Shown piece by piece: positions 60,180 to 64,000 of a stretch of DNA of 64,000 bases. The first letter of the stretch is position 1. Each line of letters starts with the position of its first letter. Position numbers and translations under genes: made by a program. Source of the DNA: Macrotrachela quadricornifera (Eukaryota; Rotifera; Eurotatoria; Philodinida; Philodinidae); assembly GCA_022393335.1 (NCBI GenBank), contig JAJEKB010020415.1, positions 463,795 through 527,794 on the forward strand, read 5' to 3'. Under the pieces are notes generated by a model that worked only from the letters and a program-made list of their open reading frames with translations, was not told the origin of the DNA and did not search any database.

Positions 60180-61085
60180 CATTTGATTAGAAATATTCTT
60201 GTGCCTTTAATTTACATTGATTATATTCTCTGTAATAGACAAATTTTTATTCGAGATTTACCCTATATTAAGGTCCAGTTAATGTGATAGACGAGGAATC
60301 GATGAAGATTTTTGTATTAATAAAAAATCTATTTTGAAGAATATTTATTGTTAGTAATATGATAAAAAAAGGAATTTTAACCTAAATTGAATTGATTTAA
60401 TTGAAGAGAAAAATTCTCTTAGGACAAGGAGAAACTGCATTGATCTTTGATTCTATTTATATCATTGTTCGGTAGAAGAATATTACAAAGTAATGAATAG
60501 ATAAGTTGTTTTTGTTGCAGAAGATGGGTGTTGAAAAGCAAAATATGATGAAAAAATGATTTGAGTTCAAGATGAAATTACAATTATTCAATTGTGGATA
60601 ATTCGGATAATAATTATATGAAAGATTTCGAATAAATAGCTGATAAAGATTAACAAAGTATCCTAAACGAATTAAACTTGAAGAGACTTTATGAAAATGA
60701 AGAATGTTTCGAAGCATTTTTTTTTCTTTTGACTTTTGATCAAAATATTTCAGAAATATTTTTGATGAAAAAATTTTTCTCTCGAAATTTTGATTGTTTA
60801 TATTTATTAATCTTATCTTTGAATGAATTGATGAAGAAAAGAAAAAAGTGACGTGCATATTAATGCATTTGTGAATAATAATCGTTATAGTGTGATAAAG
60901 TTGTGGACCTATCTCTTTTCATTCATTCTTGTACAGTACCTTGATGATATATAGGACACATCTCGGCATTTTTCTTTCCTTCTCTTTGGTTATTTTCTAA
61001 TCGTTCTTTTCATTTGTTCTACCCGTAAAGATAAAGATAGACAATATATTCTTTTAGACATTCACTTGTTTTTATTTTTTTTTTA
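60180..61085. other. Intergenic, no gene seen
   Basis: The minus frame 60457-60858 (133 codons) is Phe/Asn/Ile-rich, without domain or splice partners, and is judged chance. Confidence 0.45.
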
Positions 61086-62174
61086 ATGGCAAAAGAATAT
61101 ATATCAAAAATTGTTTTGGAATTACAACCAAGGTTTGAACAATTTTTTTTTTGTTTTAATTAATATATAAATATTGAACTAGATCTCGTCGAGGTTATCG
61201 TGGTTTATTTGGTATTCGTGAAAATAAATTTTTTAATGAAGAATCATTTGATAAACGTCATTTTACACAATGTTTTTTTAAGGATTTTAATAATAAATCT
61301 CTCCAACAAGGACAACATGTAATAAAATCATTTCTCTTGTTTATTTTATTTTATTTAATTCTTCTTAGATTGAATGTATGAATTTAATTGTTGCTGTTAA
61401 ACAAATAAAACGTAATATTGTTCAATTGATTAATATTTTAACGAAATAGATTTATGTGTATTAAGGTACATCTTCAAAATCTCCTAAAAATACTCGATTA
61501 CAATTTCGATTACGAGGAATTCCATTCCAGTAAGTTTGAATATCTTTTAAGAAAATTCTATATTCATTTCAAATAGAAATGAAGAAAATATGTCGGATGA
61601 TGAAGAAAATGGAAGAATGAATGATTCTCTTCTCGTTAATATTCTTCCTAATGTAAGTCACTTGTTTTTTTTAATCAGATTTTTAATTTAATTGAATTAT
61701 TGATTTAGAATATTCATGAAAAGAAGGAAAATAATTCTTCGTAAGTAAAAAAAAAAGTTTAATAATGAAGTAAATAAATGAAATGTGTATAGATATTATT
61801 GTCCGGAATGTAAAAAATATTTATCTGATAAAGAAACTTTTATTGAAACAGAAGATTGGAGTCGACCAATTGTTTGTTTATCTTGTTATAATTCATTGTT
61901 TACTGACAAATGTGATTGTTGTGGAAAGCCAATAACATTTGATCGTAAGAATAAATTCGATTTTTAGCAAGAAAAATCTTTTATTTTTATATTTTGAATA
62001 GAAAATAGAACGAGAGGTAATGGTTCATCAACATTTGATTATATAACGATTAATGGATCACCTTGGCATGTTGATTGTTGTAAATGTACAGTATGTTCTC
62101 AATCATTACTTGGCAGAGAATGTTATAGGAAAGGATATGGTAATCAATTATATTGTTCTGCACATTGTCGATGA
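61086..62174 (+). CDS. LIM-domain protein, 240 aa
   Basis: Eight small exons: 61086-61132, 61183-61318, 61369-61411, 61466-61529, 61577-61652, 61709-61740, 61793-61944, 62002-62174; 723 nt. The frame is preserved throughout with introns of 47-60 bp. The first half is basic then acidic (SDDEENGRMND). The C-terminal half has a Cys pair CPEC and CLSC, then a LIM domain: CDCC, WHVDC, CTVC and the final CSAHC. LIM domains are zinc-binding protein-interaction modules. The exact family is not recognised. Exon 3 and 4 borders (43 and 64 bp) are the least certain. Confidence 0.8.
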
Positions 62175-63461
62175 CAATTTTAATAAAATTTTTTTTCATC
62201 TTCATATATTTTCATTTTTTTTTGAAATAAAAATGATAAGTAGATCAAATGTTCGAACAAATGAGATAGAATTCTTTTTAAAGTAACAAATGATTTTGAA
62301 TATTCTAAAACACGATCATTTGGAGAAGATTTTCTTCTTGTCTTTAAATGCATTTATGATTTTGTGAGAAATAAAGTTGAATCTGTTCAAAGAGAAAATA
62401 TAAAGGCTGGTTCATAGTTTAAAATTATGCTATGTAACAATAATGAATTATATGAATATTTAAATAGAAAGATTAGGTAACATATTTACAATTGACAAAC
62501 CTAATATACTGCCTTGTAGAGAATTTCAAGGCGCATCGAATGGTATATAATAAGTCTATTTTTTAAAAAATCTAGCCGGAGTTATAATTATTTTACTAAT
62601 GGAGAGAATTTTGGAAAACCATTCTTGAGTATTTCAGAATTTTTTGCCTCATTGTATTTCTTTTCTTTTAGAATATTGTCTTTTTGGAAATTGTGGACAA
62701 CAATTTGCAAATGCTGCACGATATTCTGTAGAATTTTCGGACTGATTTTTTGTAATTTTCTTGAGTTTCGACTAAGAGAACTATAACACTGAAGACTGAC
62801 TGTAACGGTAATATGAGCACAGTCTTTGAACATTTCAAGTAGTATATGTACACAAATATTCAGCATCACATCTCTTATATCGATTAAAATATGGGACGCA
62901 TACTTTTGTCCAACGGCTATGCTCAGAACTTTTTTCTGCTGAAAAATTTTTATTCTCTGTGTTTTTACATTAAAAACAAAAGTTTTGTGTTTGCATGTTA
63001 TAATATGAAAGCTTAACCAATAACCCTATTCACCACATGTGTAAAATTTAATTTGAATAAGATATTGAAATTTGGGAAGCGATTCTTGAGTGTTCCAGTA
63101 TTTTTTTCGTGGGCTGTATTAGATAAAACGTATTATTTCTCTTATTTATTCAATATTTTTAATAAATAAAAAAAAATGGAATTATTATTAATCATCATTT
63201 TTCTCCTATTCTCAACACTTTATTTTAATTTATGTAAAAATAGTTTCGAAAATTTGTACTTTCGAATTATACGAATCCTCAAGCTCTTTTAATCTAATAA
63301 AATCTTTAATAATCACTAAAGAAAAAAGAATATGATTAATTATCGAGATCAAATGAAATAAAAAATTAAATCAAGATAGATTTATAACACTAAATTTATT
63401 AGTTTATTTTTCTTTCATTCTAAATTAAAATTCAAAACACAAAATTTTTAAATACAATATA
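62175..63461. other. Intergenic, no gene seen
   Basis: A phrase GATTCTTGAGTGTTCCAG-like occurs at about 62617 and 63083 in the same orientation, a weak direct repeat. No supported gene. Confidence 0.45.
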
Positions 63462-63949
63462 TTAAATTTTGAGTGGTTGATAATCAAGTATAAGATGAAT
63501 TTCTCCATGAGATAATGAACTAATTTTACATGGTAAAGTATACCATTTATCGATATGACCTAAAAGAAAAACAAACTTTAATTAAAAACAAATAAATTTA
63601 TATAATAATAAATACGTTTTTCATATAAATCTTGTAAATGGATTTGTAATGAACCAATTTTTTCATTTCTAAATAGATCTTTATCAAAAACATCCATATG
63701 AAGAGTATCTTGTCCTTTTAAATGATTACTAAATAAATAAAATATAAAAAGGAAGTAAAAAAAATAAAAATAATCTTACAAAATAAATGTTTGATTCCAA
63801 TATGGTTTTTTTGAATTACGTTTTACGTTTGTTTTTTGTTTTTGTTTTTTATCATCAAGATAAATTTTAACAAAAGCATCATTTTCACTAAATAAATCTT
63901 TTTTTGTTAAATTTCTTCCTTCAATAACTGTTACTTGTAATTGGGCCAT
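63462..63949 (-). CDS. Single C2-domain protein, copy 2
   Basis: Exons 63949-63780, 63728-63616, 63559-63462; 381 nt, 126 aa. Exon lengths (170, 113, 98) are identical to those of the gene at 33722-34213, with about two thirds similar residues: LQVTVIEGRNL, SENDAFVKIYL, LHMDVFDKD, GEIHLILDYQ. It is a paralogue on the same strand, also a stand-alone C2 domain with likely Ca2+/phospholipid binding. Confidence 0.9.
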
Positions 63950-64000
63950 CGAATACTCTAAATGATAAAATATTACTCGACAATAATTATTACCTTTTTT
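63950..64000. other. Window end
   Basis: Upstream flank of the C2 gene; nothing visible. Confidence 0.4.

Noticed and set aside
60457..60858. 133-codon minus-strand frame
   Set aside because: Composition dominated by Phe, Ile, Asn and Leu from AT-rich DNA; no motif.
1..64000. Bdelloid spliced-leader RNA, tRNA genes, rRNA genes, CRISPR arrays, telomeric repeats
   Set aside because: None was found by eye; the tRNA-like spots lack a full cloverleaf.

Overview
The window looks like nuclear DNA of a bdelloid rotifer (Adineta or Rotaria type). This is inference from three things. Genes carry many short GT-AG introns, mostly 45-70 bp, in very AT-rich DNA. There are several arginine ADP-ribosyltransferase (ART) genes, two of them joined to TPR repeats. 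Intronless, GC-richer genes of foreign appearance sit among many small DNA transposons. No bacterial operon, CRISPR array or rRNA gene was seen.

Conserved genes form two islands. Island 1 (1-9.9 kb) holds a TRIP13/Pch2 AAA+ ATPase (minus, cut by the window start), an aminergic-type GPCR (minus), LRRC47 (plus) and an RNFT1-type membrane RING E3 ligase (plus). Island 2 (32.2-36.4 kb) holds ADAT1 tRNA adenosine deaminase (minus), a single-C2-domain protein (minus) and a DDX21/50-like DEAD-box helicase with a mitochondrial-looking N-terminus (plus). The right edge has a LIM-domain gene (plus, 61.1-62.2 kb) and a second C2 gene (minus, 63.5-63.9 kb) with the same three-exon structure as the first.

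The stretches between are accessory DNA. From 10 to 32 kb there are nested MITEs, an 899-aa ART+TPR gene, and an inverted duplication (13858-14673 and 22228-23052) carrying two near-identical copies of an unknown 184-aa gene. Between those copies lie a secreted 416-aa orphan, a 973-bp MITE and a two-exon 99-aa secreted Cys-rich gene. Further right are a second ART-like+TPR gene with a degenerate ART core, a GIMAP/AIG1-like GTPase, a minisatellite, and a 2-kb TIR element packed with GACTAGTC palindromes. From 36.4 to 61 kb there are an NHL-repeat pseudogene, MULE and hAT fragments, a four-exon ART gene whose last exon encodes a Cys/Trp-rich tail, at least five TIR/foldback elements, and an intronless CmcJ-like 2-oxoglutarate oxygenase.

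Exon structures were assembled by hand. Each intact multi-exon model keeps frame across GT-AG junctions and sums to a multiple of three. The most unusual observations are two TA-flanked elements that share terminal architecture but carry different internal palindrome arrays, and a fossil stop-codon tail at the edge of the inverted duplication that suggests which arm was copied.
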